Assembly (NCBI GenBank): GCA_046328525.1
Contig: JAXLWK010000006.1
Location: 359,066-423,065 of the forward strand
From: JBDHWG01 sp046328525
GTDB taxonomy: Bacteria > Chloroflexota > Anaerolineae > Epilineales > JAHCIE01
Reading direction: 5' to 3'
DNA: 64,000 bases
The notes beneath the pieces are model-generated. The model saw only the letters and a list, made by a program, of their open reading frames with translations. It searched no databases and was not told the DNA's origin. Positions 1 to 8,679 of the stretch are shown piece after piece (positions within the stretch are counted from its first letter, which is position 1; the number at the start of each line of letters is the position of its first letter). The position numbers and the translations under genes were made by a program.

Positions 1-1
1 G

Positions 2-2251
2 ACCGTGGACGACCAGGGCCGCGTCTACGTCGCGGAGTCGGGCGTCTTCGGCGCTCCGGCGCGGATCGTGCGCATCAACGCCGACGGCTCGCACACGGTC
101 GTCGCGCCCACAGGCGCAGATGAGTTCATTCCGCCCCTGCTGGGGGTGGCCTGGGGGCCGAACGGCTTCCTGTACGCCTCGGACTATGGGCGGGTCGTGC
201 GCGTGAACCCTGACGGCTCCCTGACCCCGGTCATCACTGGGCTGCCGGTGGGCGGCGACGACTCCAACAACAACATCGCGTTCGGGCCGGATGGCAAGCT
301 CTATGTCGCCGTCGGCAGCCGCAGCGATGTGGGCGTCATGCAGCGTAACGAGCGGGAAACCTCGCCGAACGCGACGCCGGCCCCGCCCCCCGCCATCCAC
401 GACATCCCATGCCAGAATCTCACCCTCGTGGGGCAAAACTTCACTGATCAGTACGGCGTCACCACGGGCGCGTACCAGAACTACGGTGTTCAGTCCACGC
501 CGGGCCAGACGGTGGCCGGCGCGGTCATGTGCGGCGGCGCAGTTTTGCGCGCCAACCCCGACGGCAGCAACCTCGACGTGGCGGCGTGGGGTTTCCGCAA
601 CCCCTACGGCATCGCTTTCGTGCCGGCGACCTCGGCGCTGGCCGGCATGCTGCTCGTAGACGACAACGGACCGGACGGGTTCGGCGTGCGCCCCATCTAC
701 GCGCCCGACTCGCTCCACGTCGTGCAGAACCCGTCGGTGTCAACGGCGGCGTCGGCCCCGTGGTACGGCTGGCCCGACTACTTCATCAACCATCCGGTGA
801 CGGACACGACGTACTTCAGCCCGACCACCAGCCTCGTGCTCCAGACGCACCCGCCCCTCAACATGCACACATCCTCGATGGGCTACAGCACGGTGCCGAC
901 GGGCATGGCGATGAGCACAAGCGCCAGCTTCGGCTTTGTCAACGACCTATTCATCGCCTTCTTCCAGGGCGGGCGCGGGCCGGGGACGGGGCCAGGGCCA
1001 AGCGTGCAGCGGCTGCATCCGAGCATCAGCGAGACCGGCGTCATCAGCTGGACACAGACGACGTTCGCCAGCTCGCCTATGCCAGACATGGGGCTTCAGC
1101 ACCCGATTGACGTGAAGTTCAGCCCCAGCGGCAGCGCGATGTACGTTCTCGACTTTGGCGCGGAAGCGCCCGGCCCGGCGATGGGCGCAGTCTTCCGCAT
1201 CCGACAGAGCGCGGCGGTGACGGCGACACCGACGGCGACGGGCGCGGCCGGCACGGCCACGCCTACCGCAACCGCGACCGCCACATCGGAGACGTGTCTG
1301 ACCGGTACCGTGGATGTGGCGATCCGCAACTTTGCCTTCGACCCGACGCCCATCACCGTCTGCCAGGGCGCGACGGTGCGCTGGACGAACTTCGACACGG
1401 CTCCCCACACGTCCACCTCCGACACCGGCGTGTGGGACAGTGGCATTCTAAGCACGAACCAGTCGTTCTCGTTCACCTTCAACACCCTGGGTGAGTTCCC
1501 CTATCATTGCACCGTGCATCCTGGCATGCACGGGCGGGTGCGGGTTGTCGCCGCCGAGACGGGCACCCAGACGCCGACGGCAACGGCTACGGCGACAACT
1601 AGCCCGGCGACCGCGACGTCTACCGCGACGGCCACGGCGACGACTAGCCCGGCGACCGCCACACCGACCGCTACGGCGACGACTAACCCGGCAACCGCCA
1701 CGGCAACCGCCACGGCGACGACTAGCCCGGCGACCGCCACGGCAACCGCCACGGCGACGACCGGCCCGGCGACCGCCACACTGACCGCGACGGCGACGAC
1801 CAGGCCAGCGACCGTGACGCCCACCGTCACGAGCACGCCGCGGCCCACCTTGCCGCCGGTGGACTGTAGCCAGGCAGGCAGCGTCTGCGCGGGCATCATC
1901 TTCGTGCGGACGTACATTGACCGCTACTGCGACAACATTTTCGACCTGCCCCTGCCCGGCACCACCGTGACCGCGACGTTCCCGGACGGTACGACGCAGA
2001 CGGCCGTCTCGGACGGCAACGGCTACGCCTACTTCATCGGCGTCTTCCTGTCGCCTGGCCAGACGGTGACGTTGACCGCCGATAGCCCGCCCGTGCCGAC
2101 CTGGGTTCAGGCCGCAGGCACCGAGTTGATCCCGTGCGTACCGAGCGAGCAGACGATCTCGACGGCGCGGTTCGGCATCAATGGCGGCGGCACGACGGTT
2201 GACTTCCGCTGGAACCTGGCGTCCCTCGCGCGTCCGACGGTTCAGCCGTAG
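2..2251 (+). CDS. Secreted sugar-dehydrogenase-like beta-propeller fused to a cupredoxin domain (5' partial)
   Basis: The reading frame is already open at the left edge, so the true start and any signal peptide lie outside the window. Counting from the GTG at position 5, residues 1-400 form a soluble glucose/sorbosone-dehydrogenase or NHL-type propeller (repeats such as DGKLYVAVGSRSD, YGIAF, GSAMYVLDFG). Residues 431-520 are a plastocyanin-like domain with type-1 copper ligands visible as His468, Cys502, His505 and Met508. A Thr/Ala/Pro linker (about 520-615) follows, then a carboxypeptidase-regulatory or SdrD-B-like beta domain. Family knowledge suggests an exported redox or adhesion protein; the substrate is unknown. 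No neighbour explains its role. A hairpin after the stop probably ends the transcript. Confidence 0.8.
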   Translation, partial: TVDDQGRVYVAESGVFGAPARIVRINADGSHTVVAPTGADEFIPPLLGVAWGPNGFLYASDYGRVVRVNPDGSLTPVITGLPVGGDDSNNNIAFGPDGKLYVAVGSRSDVGVMQRNERETSPNATPAPPPAIHDIPCQNLTLVGQNFTDQYGVTTGAYQNYGVQSTPGQTVAGAVMCGGAVLRANPDGSNLDVAAWGFRNPYGIAFVPATSALAGMLLVDDNGPDGFGVRPIYAPDSLHVVQNPSVSTAASAPWYGWPDYFINHPVTDTTYFSPTTSLVLQTHPPLNMHTSSMGYSTVPTGMAMSTSASFGFVNDLFIAFFQGGRGPGTGPGPSVQRLHPSISETGVISWTQTTFASSPMPDMGLQHPIDVKFSPSGSAMYVLDFGAEAPGPAMGAVFRIRQSAAVTATPTATGAAGTATPTATATATSETCLTGTVDVAIRNFAFDPTPITVCQGATVRWTNFDTAPHTSTSDTGVWDSGILSTNQSFSFTFNTLGEFPYHCTVHPGMHGRVRVVAAETGTQTPTATATATTSPATATSTATATATTSPATATPTATATTNPATATATATATTSPATATATATATTGPATATLTATATTRPATVTPTVTSTPRPTLPPVDCSQAGSVCAGIIFVRTYIDRYCDNIFDLPLPGTTVTATFPDGTTQTAVSDGNGYAYFIGVFLSPGQTVTLTADSPPVPTWVQAAGTELIPCVPSEQTISTARFGINGGGTTVDFRWNLASLARPTVQP
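1585..1830 (+). repeat. In-frame tandem repeats encoding the Thr/Ala/Pro linker
   Basis: About six imperfect units of 39-45 bases, each encoding roughly TATATATTSPATAT with Ser, Asn, Gly or Arg variants before Pro. They lie wholly inside the coding frame of the propeller/cupredoxin protein and separate two folded domains. Such linkers are usually flexible, exported and possibly O-glycosylated. The repetitiveness also creates long spurious open frames on the other strand. Confidence 0.85.
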
Positions 2252-2281
2252 GCTGCGCGAACGCGACGCCCCGCTTGACAC

Positions 2282-2324
2282 GTGGAGCGAAGCGTCCTGG
2301 CGCGGCCGGGACCCTTCGCTCCAC
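2282..2324 (+). terminator. Stem-loop between the propeller gene and the methyltransferase
   Basis: Perfect 11-base arms at 2282-2292 and 2314-2324 with further pairing possible inside the loop. It follows the stop at 2251 and ends 21 bases before the next start. No T-run follows, so it may act as an mRNA 3' end or processing structure rather than a classical intrinsic terminator. Confidence 0.5.
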
Positions 2325-2345
2325 GCCACCGAAAGAAGCGCATCC

Positions 2346-3170
2346 ATGACCGACACCCACGCCGCAGCCCGGTGGCGCGAGAGCTTGCTTCGCTGGACGG
2401 TTCCACCCCCCGAAGTTCCCCCGACGCCTTCCTCAGATGGCTGGCGAACCCACGCCGACCGTTTCCGCGCTCTGAACGAGCGCCAGCGTGGGCGTGACGA
2501 ACCCTTTCTCCAGTTTTTGGCTCCCCGACTGACGCCCGGTGTCACCGTCCTGGACGTGGGCGCCGGCGGCGGCCGCTTCGCCCTTCCTTTGGCCGAGCGA
2601 GGCGCGCGGGTCGTCGCCGTGGAGCCGTCGCCGGCGATGGCGGCGGTGCTGCGGGAGGCGGCCGAGGCGCGCGGCCTGGCGGTCGAGTTGGTGGCGCAGC
2701 CCTGGCCCGCCGCGCCCGCGCCGTCCGCGCCCGTCGTCATCTGCGCCAACGTCGTCTACGACGTGGCCGACCTGGCTCCGTTCGTCGCCGCCCTGGACCG
2801 CGCCGCCGAGCAACTCGTGGCGATCTACCTGTCGCTGACCCACCCGGTCGGCCAGCTCGCCGAGCTGTGGCGGACGTTCCGCGGCTGGCAGCCGCCGGAT
2901 GGGCCGACGTACCTGGACGCGGCGGCCGTCGTCTACGCGCAGGGCATCCCGTGCAATGTGACGCTGGTACCGAGCCACCCCACGCTCACCTTCGCGGACT
3001 GGGATGCGCTGGTCGCTTTCTACCGCAACCGGCTGGGTATGCAGCCGTCGCCGGCGCGAGACGCGGCGCTGCGGGCAGCCCTGGCGCGGGGTGTGGAGGA
3101 GAGCGACGACGGGCTTGTGGTGCGCCCACGCCAGCGGTGGGCGGCCGTTATCTGGTGGGAAAAGGGATAG
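2346..3170 (+). CDS. Class I SAM-dependent methyltransferase
   Basis: A 274-residue protein starting at the ATG at 2346. A GTG far upstream would run through the intergenic hairpin and is rejected. Residues 65-75 carry the SAM-binding glycine motif (VLDVGAGGGRF), followed by the acidic end of strand 2 (VVAVEPS) and a motif-IV-like strand (VVICANVVYDV). This is the general class I Rossmann methyltransferase layout; the C-terminal third gives no substrate clue. It is a single gene between a hairpin and a convergent terminator. The fold is secure and the substrate unknown. Confidence 0.8.
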   Translation: MTDTHAAARWRESLLRWTVPPPEVPPTPSSDGWRTHADRFRALNERQRGRDEPFLQFLAPRLTPGVTVLDVGAGGGRFALPLAERGARVVAVEPSPAMAAVLREAAEARGLAVELVAQPWPAAPAPSAPVVICANVVYDVADLAPFVAALDRAAEQLVAIYLSLTHPVGQLAELWRTFRGWQPPDGPTYLDAAAVVYAQGIPCNVTLVPSHPTLTFADWDALVAFYRNRLGMQPSPARDAALRAALARGVEESDDGLVVRPRQRWAAVIWWEKG

Positions 3171-3185
3171 CCGACAAAAAGAGGA

Positions 3186-3209
3186 GGCGGAGGCCAGCTG
3201 GCCTCCGCC
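3186..3209 (-). terminator. Perfect palindrome acting as convergent terminator
   Basis: A 24-base perfect palindrome lies between the stops of the methyltransferase (3170, plus) and the hibernation factor (3233, minus). Read on the minus strand it is followed within four bases by five T residues, a good intrinsic terminator for the hibernation-factor gene. On the plus strand the downstream T content is poor, so bidirectional use is only possible. Confidence 0.75.
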
Positions 3210-3232
3210 CTATGTTTAGACGCGCATTGTGG

Positions 3233-3628
3233 TCACGGCTCCGCCGGGGGAGCGTAATCTTCCTCCTCCGGCTCATTCGCCATTTCGGTCGCCATGGCGC
3301 GGCCGACGCTCGGCGCGCGGCGTTTCTGCTCGTAGCGCGTTTTGCGCTTGCGAAGCTCCCGCTCCATCTCGTCCACGGCGTGGCTGACCGCCTCAGTCGG
3401 CGAAGCGCCGCTGTCCTCCGTGACGAGCGTCGCGCCGGGAATCCCCACGCTGATAAGCGCGTGGGTCGTCCGGTTGCGCGCCTGGTCCTGGCGGAGGGCG
3501 ACGCGGATCCATACCGTGTCGTCGTCCCAGTGAGTGAGCAACTTGTCCAACTTGGCGACCTTGCGCGCGATAGTCTGTCGGTCCGCGTCGGTCAGGTCAA
3601 TGTCCGGGGCCATGAGTTGATCAATCAT
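3233..3628 (-). CDS. Ribosome hibernation promoting factor / sigma-54 modulation family (HPF/RaiA)
   Basis: A 131-residue protein starting at 3628, where GAGAGGAGAGCGT precedes the ATG. The body (IDLTDADRQTIARKVAKLDK, then an HALISVGIPG-type strand and a final helix with AVSHAVDEMERELRKRK) matches the S30Ae fold that binds the 30S subunit near the decoding centre in stationary phase. The tail is short and acidic and lacks the dimerising C-terminal domain of long HPF, so this is the short type. The neighbouring infA, in the same direction, is also a small-subunit factor, although a 196-base gap separates them. Confidence 0.8.
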   Translation of the reverse strand: MIDQLMAPDIDLTDADRQTIARKVAKLDKLLTHWDDDTVWIRVALRQDQARNRTTHALISVGIPGATLVTEDSGASPTEAVSHAVDEMERELRKRKTRYEQKRRAPSVGRAMATEMANEPEEEDYAPPAEP

Positions 3629-3824
3629 ACGCTCTCCTCTCGCTGAAGCTCGATCTACGCCGCTCCCCGGACCTGCCCACCTGCCCGTACAACCAGGCGC
3701 TGCAGGAGGGGACGGTGGCCTCAAGAAGGCTTCAAGCCTCGTGTGTCACGTCGCGTCGCCGGTGAAGCGCGACATGATACACGAAGCTTGAAACGACAGA
3801 GGCCCCGCGCGGGGCGGGCCTATG

Positions 3825-4088
3825 TCAGGCGGGGCGGTCGCTCTGCGGAGAGGGACGATTGCTAAGGCGATAAACGATGCGTCCACGGGTGAGATCATAG
3901 GGTGTCAACTCCACCCGAACCCGGTCGCCGAGGAGGACGCGAATGTTGTTCTTGCGCAGACGACCCGCCAGGTAGGCGAGGGTCTCCACGCCGCCGTCCA
4001 GGGCCACGCGGAACGAGGCGTTGGGAAGGGCCTCGATAACGACGCCTTCCGTTTCGAGCTTGTCAGACTGAACCGGTTTCCTTGCCAT
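3825..4088 (-). CDS. infA: Translation initiation factor IF-1
   Basis: An 87-residue S1-type OB-fold protein starting at 4088 with AGAAGGAGACTAC ahead of the ATG. The hallmark segments EGVVIEALPNASFRVAL and VELTPYDLTRGRIVYR are clear. IF-1 binds the 30S A site and assists IF-2 and IF-3. The protein is longer than the usual ~72 residues, with about six extra residues at the front and about 12 polar residues (RLSNRPSPQ...) at the end. The region normally reading HISGKMR reads YLAGRLR. It is not in a ribosomal-protein operon; it sits alone, divergent from a NUDIX gene, so a second canonical copy elsewhere is possible. Confidence 0.9.
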   Translation of the reverse strand: MARKPVQSDKLETEGVVIEALPNASFRVALDGGVETLAYLAGRLRKNNIRVLLGDRVRVELTPYDLTRGRIVYRLSNRPSPQSDRPA

Positions 4089-4122
4089 GTAGTCTCCTTC
4101 TAGCAATGGGCCGCAACTGGCC

Positions 4123-4151
4123 CTGACCGATACACAGGAAAGGTATATAAT
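4123..4151 (+). promoter_or_regulatory. Sigma-70-type promoter for the NUDIX gene
   Basis: CTGACC at 4123-4128, a 17-base spacer, and a consensus TATAAT at 4146-4151. Expected transcription start is near 4158, giving a leader of about 25 bases before the ATG at 4183. It lies in the divergent region shared with infA. Confidence 0.6.
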
Positions 4152-4182
4152 AGAGGACGTTGACACCAAAGATAGGACTATT

Positions 4183-4821
4183 ATGACCCCAGTGGTATCA
4201 ATTGCGCAAATCCAGCAGGCGCTCACGTTGCAGTTGCCGGGCATCGAAGCCTGGATGCGGATGGCCCCGCGCCACCGCAACCTGGCCCCGCCGGAGGAGG
4301 CGACGCCGCGTCTGGCCGGCGTACTCATCCTGCTCTACCCATTGGATGAAAGCCTTTCTATGGTCCTTACGCGGCGCACGGAAGACCTGGCGACTCACAG
4401 GGGCCAGATTTCGCTGCCGGGCGGCGGCCTGAAGGCGGGGGAAACGCCGGTGGACGCGGCGCTGCGAGAGGCCCACGAGGAGCTGGGGATCGCCATAGAT
4501 GATGTCACCGTGATGGGTGAGCTGACGCCCCTGTACATCCCGCCGAGTAACTACCTGATCCACCCCATCGTCGCCCATCTGCCGGGCCGCCCCACCTTCG
4601 CGCCCGACCCGGGCGAGGTGGCCGAGCTTCTCGAAGTTCCGCTGTCGGTCCTGTTCTCAGCCGAGACGCGGGCGGAGGAGACCTGGGACATCCGCGGTCT
4701 GCCGACGCTCGTGCCGTTCTACCGCCTGGCGGGCCACAAGGTGTGGGGCGCGACGGCGATGGTGCTGGCCGAGTTCACAGCGCTCCTGGAGGCCGCCGCG
4801 CACAGCTCATCCTCGCCGTAG
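4183..4821 (+). CDS. NUDIX hydrolase, CoA pyrophosphatase (NudL/YeaB) type
   Basis: A 212-residue protein. The Nudix box is complete (GGLKAGETPVDAALREAHEELGI splits into G-x5-E-x7-REAHEELGI). Just before it, RRTEDLATHRGQISLPGGG matches the extra signature of the CoA pyrophosphatase subgroup, which cleaves CoA or acyl-CoA to 3',5'-ADP and phosphopantetheine. It is expressed from its own divergent promoter. CoA specificity is inferred from the subgroup motif; cytosolic location is expected because no signal peptide is present. Confidence 0.85.
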   Translation: MTPVVSIAQIQQALTLQLPGIEAWMRMAPRHRNLAPPEEATPRLAGVLILLYPLDESLSMVLTRRTEDLATHRGQISLPGGGLKAGETPVDAALREAHEELGIAIDDVTVMGELTPLYIPPSNYLIHPIVAHLPGRPTFAPDPGEVAELLEVPLSVLFSAETRAEETWDIRGLPTLVPFYRLAGHKVWGATAMVLAEFTALLEAAAHSSSSP

Positions 4822-4918
4822 GCGCTGCTCTTGCCCTCCAACGACCCTGGGCGAGCGAGCTGCTCTTCCACGCCTCCCTATTCACCAGCCGTTCTCACCG
4901 AGGGCGAAGGAGACCTCT

Positions 4919-7612
4919 ATGTCAAGACGCCATGCCTTTCTCGCGGCGCTGCTAACGCTGCTCGCGCTCGGTCTCCTGACCGGCGTTGCGAGCGCCGAGC
5001 CGCCGGCGCCAAGCAAAGCGCCGTCCGATGCGCCGGTGACGCGCGCGCCCCAAGCGCCGCCTGTGTTCGGGGCGGGCGGCGCAGTCGGCGCGGTTCCGCG
5101 CGACTTCGGCGAGTTCACCGCCGCCAGGGATAGCTGGATCGCGTCGGGCCTGCGCTACCAGAATGCGAACTATGGCAGCAGCACGACCCTGTTCGTCGGC
5201 TACGACGGCACCGGCCCGCAGGCGGAGCGCAGCCTGTTCGCCTGGGACATCAACAGCCTGCCGCCGGGCACGATCGTGCGCGACAGCGTCATGCGCCTGA
5301 CCCTGTCCACGGCATCCGGCAGCGCGCCCATGCGGATCGTCGCGCGCCGCATCACGTCCGACTGGGGCGAGTACAGCGTCACCTGGAACAACGTGCCCAG
5401 CTACGACAACGCGGTGGACTGGGCATCGCCGTCCATCGGCTCGTCGTCCGGCCCCTACGACTGGGACATATCGGCCCTGGTGCGGCAGTGGGTTGGCGCC
5501 GACCTCCCCAACTACGGCGTCATCCTGATTGGGGATGAGACGCCGACGTCGGGCATCTACGATCGCGGCTTCTGGTCGCGCGAGGCGGGCAACTCCTCGG
5601 ACCGCCCGAAGCTGCGCGTGAACTACACCGTCGCCCAGGTCAACCCGTTCCCCAGCACCGTCACCGGCACGAGCTTCAACGTGAGCTGGACTGCCAACGG
5701 CTCGGACGACCTGGTAGAGCGCTGGGACGTGCAGTATCGGCAAAGGCCAAGCGGCGGCGACTGGGGAAGTTGGACGTCGTGGCTGGATGGGGTGAAGCAG
5801 ACCTCGGCCACGTTCACCAACGCGCAGAGCGGCTCAACGTACAGCTTCCGCGTCCGCGCCGTCTACAAGACAACCGGCTCGACGACGTGGAGCCAGGAAA
5901 GCAACTGGGTCACGGTGCAGGCGGTTGCGCCACCCACAGTTGTCATGAACCCGCTGCCGCCCTACTCTGGCACGACGTTCACCGTCTCGTGGTACCCGGT
6001 CGGCTCGACGGCCAACCTGGCGAACTACCAGCTCGAAATCTACGACAACGGCGTTGGGCAGCAGACCGTCCCGGTCAGCGGCACCAGCCAGCAGTTCACT
6101 AACGGACTGAACGGTCACCAGTACAGCTTCCGCGCCCGCGCCCTCGGTCTGGATGGGCAGGTCGGGCCGTGGTCTGACTTCGCCGCCACCGTGGTGGATA
6201 GCGAGCCGCCGACGGTCGCCATGAACCCGCTGCCGCCCTTCTCAGGCGCGTCGTTCATCGTGTCGTGGAGCGGCGAGGATCCCATCAGCGGCATCCAGTC
6301 GTACGACTTTGAAGCGTATGACAACGGCCTGCCGCTGACGGCGTTCAATACGGCCGCCAACAGCTGGCAGTTTAGCGGCGGCGTGAACGGCCACCAGTAC
6401 TCCTTCCGCGTGCGGGCGCGCGACAACGCCGGCAACATCTCCGACTGGACGCCGCTGGTGCAGACGACCGTGGAGACGACGACGCCGACATTGATCGTCT
6501 CGGCGCCGGCCCGCTATCAGTTGGCGACCGACATTCGCGTGTCGTGGCAGGCCGAAAACGCCACCAGCGGTGTGAAGGGCTATGCCATCCAGGTGAAGGA
6601 CGGCGCCGGCGGGTGGACGGACTGGCTGACCAACACCACCCTGACGACGGCCATCTACCCCGGCATCGTCGGCCACACCTACAGCTTCCGCGGCCGCGTG
6701 ACGACGAACGCCGGCAGCACGAGTGACTATAGCCCGGACAACGCGGCGGTTGTCACCATCGTCGCGTCGGCGGTGCGCGGCCAGGTGCTCGGCAATCTCG
6801 GCCAGGGCATCGCCGGCGCGGCGCTGTCCAGCACGCCGGGCAACCTGAACCTGGGCGCGACCAGCCACGGTAAGGGCGACTACGCCCTCGGCTGGGCGAC
6901 CGTCGAGGCGCATACCATCAACGCCTATCCGGTCGGTAACTTGCTGAACCTGTACCTGCCCTTCGCGCCCCTCACCGCGCCCGCCGCCTCCGGCGTCACC
7001 GACGGCGTGAACATCTACCTGCGGCCGGCCAATGACGCGGTGGTCAACGGCGGATTCGAGCAGGGGACCGGCGGCTGGACGACGACGGGCAGCGTGGCGA
7101 CGAACGTGCCCGGCCACTCCGGGCAGGCAGGCGCGCGCCTGTCGGTCGGCGGCAGCCTGAGCCAGAGCGTCCGCATCCCGCTCGCGCCGTCGCCGAGCAT
7201 CCTGGCGTTCCTCTACCGCGTGGACACGGGCAATACCGGCACGCTCCAGGTGACACTCGACAACATCTCCCCGCCGCATCCGCCGGTGACGTACTCGCTG
7301 CCCCTGACGGGCGGCAGCGTCTGGCAGCACGCCTCGTTCAACCTGGCCGAGGTGGCCGGGTCACAGGTGACGCTGACCTTCGCCCTCAGCCCGGACGCCA
7401 GCGGGACGGCGGTGACGCTGGACGAGGTCAACCTGGGCGCGGCCCAGCCGACCACGTTCTACACGTACATGCCGCTCATCGCCCGCGAGGTGACGCCGCC
7501 CGCGCCGCCACCGGGCGCCGCCCGCGTCGCCGACCTGGACCGCCGCGCCACGAGCGCGCCGCGCGTCGAGGTGCGGCCCTCGGCGATTGATCTGAGCGCC
7601 TCGGCCCGCTAA
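4919..7612 (+). CDS. Secreted DNRLRE / fibronectin type III surface protein
   Basis: An 897-residue exported protein with GAAGGAGACCTCT before the ATG. A signal peptide covers residues 1-26 (hydrophobic LAALLTLLALGLLTG, cleavage near ASA). Residues 60-240 form a DNRLRE domain (RDSWIASGLRYQNANYG, YDWDISALVRQWV). Four fibronectin-III-like repeats follow to about 615, marked by the recurring GHQYSFRVRA. Then come a carboxypeptidase-regulatory-like segment (VRGQVLGNLGQGIAGA) and a jelly-roll domain (NGGFEQGTGGW). The end carries FYTYMPLIAR followed by a Pro/Ala/Arg tail, a form I associate with exported Chloroflexota proteins. It is likely cell-surface or extracellular; no catalytic site was seen. 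Confidence 0.8.
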   Translation: MSRRHAFLAALLTLLALGLLTGVASAEPPAPSKAPSDAPVTRAPQAPPVFGAGGAVGAVPRDFGEFTAARDSWIASGLRYQNANYGSSTTLFVGYDGTGPQAERSLFAWDINSLPPGTIVRDSVMRLTLSTASGSAPMRIVARRITSDWGEYSVTWNNVPSYDNAVDWASPSIGSSSGPYDWDISALVRQWVGADLPNYGVILIGDETPTSGIYDRGFWSREAGNSSDRPKLRVNYTVAQVNPFPSTVTGTSFNVSWTANGSDDLVERWDVQYRQRPSGGDWGSWTSWLDGVKQTSATFTNAQSGSTYSFRVRAVYKTTGSTTWSQESNWVTVQAVAPPTVVMNPLPPYSGTTFTVSWYPVGSTANLANYQLEIYDNGVGQQTVPVSGTSQQFTNGLNGHQYSFRARALGLDGQVGPWSDFAATVVDSEPPTVAMNPLPPFSGASFIVSWSGEDPISGIQSYDFEAYDNGLPLTAFNTAANSWQFSGGVNGHQYSFRVRARDNAGNISDWTPLVQTTVETTTPTLIVSAPARYQLATDIRVSWQAENATSGVKGYAIQVKDGAGGWTDWLTNTTLTTAIYPGIVGHTYSFRGRVTTNAGSTSDYSPDNAAVVTIVASAVRGQVLGNLGQGIAGAALSSTPGNLNLGATSHGKGDYALGWATVEAHTINAYPVGNLLNLYLPFAPLTAPAASGVTDGVNIYLRPANDAVVNGGFEQGTGGWTTTGSVATNVPGHSGQAGARLSVGGSLSQSVRIPLAPSPSILAFLYRVDTGNTGTLQVTLDNISPPHPPVTYSLPLTGGSVWQHASFNLAEVAGSQVTLTFALSPDASGTAVTLDEVNLGAAQPTTFYTYMPLIAREVTPPAPPPGAARVADLDRRATSAPRVEVRPSAIDLSASAR

Positions 7613-7627
7613 TTGCAGTCACACCGA

Positions 7628-7658
7628 CCACGGGCGCGAGGGCTTCCCGCGCCCGTGG
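7628..7658 (+). terminator. GC-rich hairpin after the surface-protein gene
   Basis: Perfect 11-base arms (7628-7638 and 7648-7658) lie 15 bases after the stop at 7612. The following bases CGTGTTTC hold only a short T-run. Its position argues that the next gene starts downstream of it rather than at the GTG at 7660. Confidence 0.65.
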
Positions 7659-7686
7659 CGTGTTTCACGGAAAGGTGGTTCTGACG

Positions 7687-8445
7687 GTGGACGAGCATGT
7701 CTGGCTAGGGACGACGGCGTGGGCGTTCGACTCGTGGGTTGGCTCGTTCTACCCACCGGAGACGAAGCCGGCCAACTACATCACGGAGTACGCGAAGCAG
7801 TTCCGCGCTGTCGAGATTGACAGCACGTTCTACGCCATCCCGCGCGAGAGCGTCGTCTCCGGCTGGGACGCCAAGACACCGGACGGCTTCTTCTTCTGCC
7901 CGAAGTTCCCGCAGCTCATCACGCATCAGAAGCGACTGACGGACTGCGCGCTGGAGACGGAGCTGTTCCTGGAGACGATGCGCATCCTCGGCCCCAAGCT
8001 CGGCCCCCTCATTCTGCAATTCGACTACACGTTCCACGGCGATGGGCTGCCGCTCCTGACCAACTACCTGGACAGCCTCCCGACCGACCTGCGCTACGGC
8101 GTCGAGGTGCGCCACCGCAGCTGGCTCAACGACGGCTACTACGAGGCCCTGCGCGCGCGCAACGTCGCCTTCGTGATGTCTGACCTGTACTACATGCCGC
8201 GCACGACCGTCCGCACCGCTGACTTCGCCTACATCCGGCTGCTCGGCGACCGGCGCAAGATACCCGGCGACATGGGCGAGATCGTGCATGACCGCACCCA
8301 GGACTTGCTGCGCTGGCGCGACGAGGTGGTGGCGCTGCGCGAGAACGGCGCAGAGGTGTTCGTGTTCGTGAACAACAAGTACGAGGGCAACTCGCCCATC
8401 ACCGTCCGCCGTTTCGAGGGACTATTGCAGGAGACTTCGACATAA
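7687..8445 (+). CDS. DUF72 family protein (YecE-like)
   Basis: About 252 residues. The start is placed at the GTG at 7687 because AAAGGTGG sits eight bases upstream; GTG at 7675 is an alternative and 7660 overlaps the terminator. Family landmarks are the N-terminal LGTTAWAFDSWVGSFYP, then VEIDSTFYAIP, PKFPQLITHQKRL, GVEVRHRSW and YIRLLGDRR, along a TIM-barrel-like DUF72 fold. The biochemical function of DUF72 is not established. It is monocistronic, followed by a repeat-filled spacer. Confidence 0.8.
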   Translation: MDEHVWLGTTAWAFDSWVGSFYPPETKPANYITEYAKQFRAVEIDSTFYAIPRESVVSGWDAKTPDGFFFCPKFPQLITHQKRLTDCALETELFLETMRILGPKLGPLILQFDYTFHGDGLPLLTNYLDSLPTDLRYGVEVRHRSWLNDGYYEALRARNVAFVMSDLYYMPRTTVRTADFAYIRLLGDRRKIPGDMGEIVHDRTQDLLRWRDEVVALRENGAEVFVFVNNKYEGNSPITVRRFEGLLQETST

Positions 8446-8558
8446 CATAGCCTACAACGAGATGTGGGTGTGCCCCATTCCCCCCGCCGAGAACCGCCTC
8501 ACCGCCGCTATCCGCGCGGGCGAAAAGACGTTCGAATAGCACTTCAAGAAATCAGCAA

Positions 8559-8620
8559 CGCAAAGGCGCAGAGACGCAAAGGGAAAGAAGACTTCTGTCT
8601 TTCACCTCTGCGTTTCCTTC
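8559..8620. repeat. CGCAAAG-family dispersed palindromic repeat, copy 1
   Basis: The left arm CGCAAAGGCGCAGAGACGCA at 8559-8578 is identical over 20 bases to one at 63829. The right arm (CTCTGCGTTTCC near 8606-8617) is degraded. Repeats of this pattern are scattered in many environmental bacterial genomes. Confidence 0.6.
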
Positions 8621-8679
8621 CTGTGAGTCGCCAGTGGCGCATTACGAGTGAGCCGCGTGTTTCGTCGTCCCGCACGCCC

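Noticed and set aside
1585..1830. Tandem repeats resembling a CRISPR array or minisatellite
   Set aside because: In-frame linker coding repeats without spacers.
1448..2749. Long minus-strand open frame of about 430 codons opposite the cupredoxin and methyltransferase genes
   Set aside because: Arg/Gly-rich, low complexity, antisense to repetitive Thr/Ala/Pro coding DNA and to two convincing plus-strand genes; an artefact of high GC content.
6242..7330. Minus-strand frame of about 360 codons opposite the surface protein
   Set aside because: Composition is His/Arg/Ala-rich without any domain, wholly antisense to fibronectin-III repeats.
7660..7686. GTG at 7660 as start of the DUF72 gene
   Set aside because: It abuts the terminator hairpin of the preceding gene and has no ribosome-binding site; the GTG at 7687 does.
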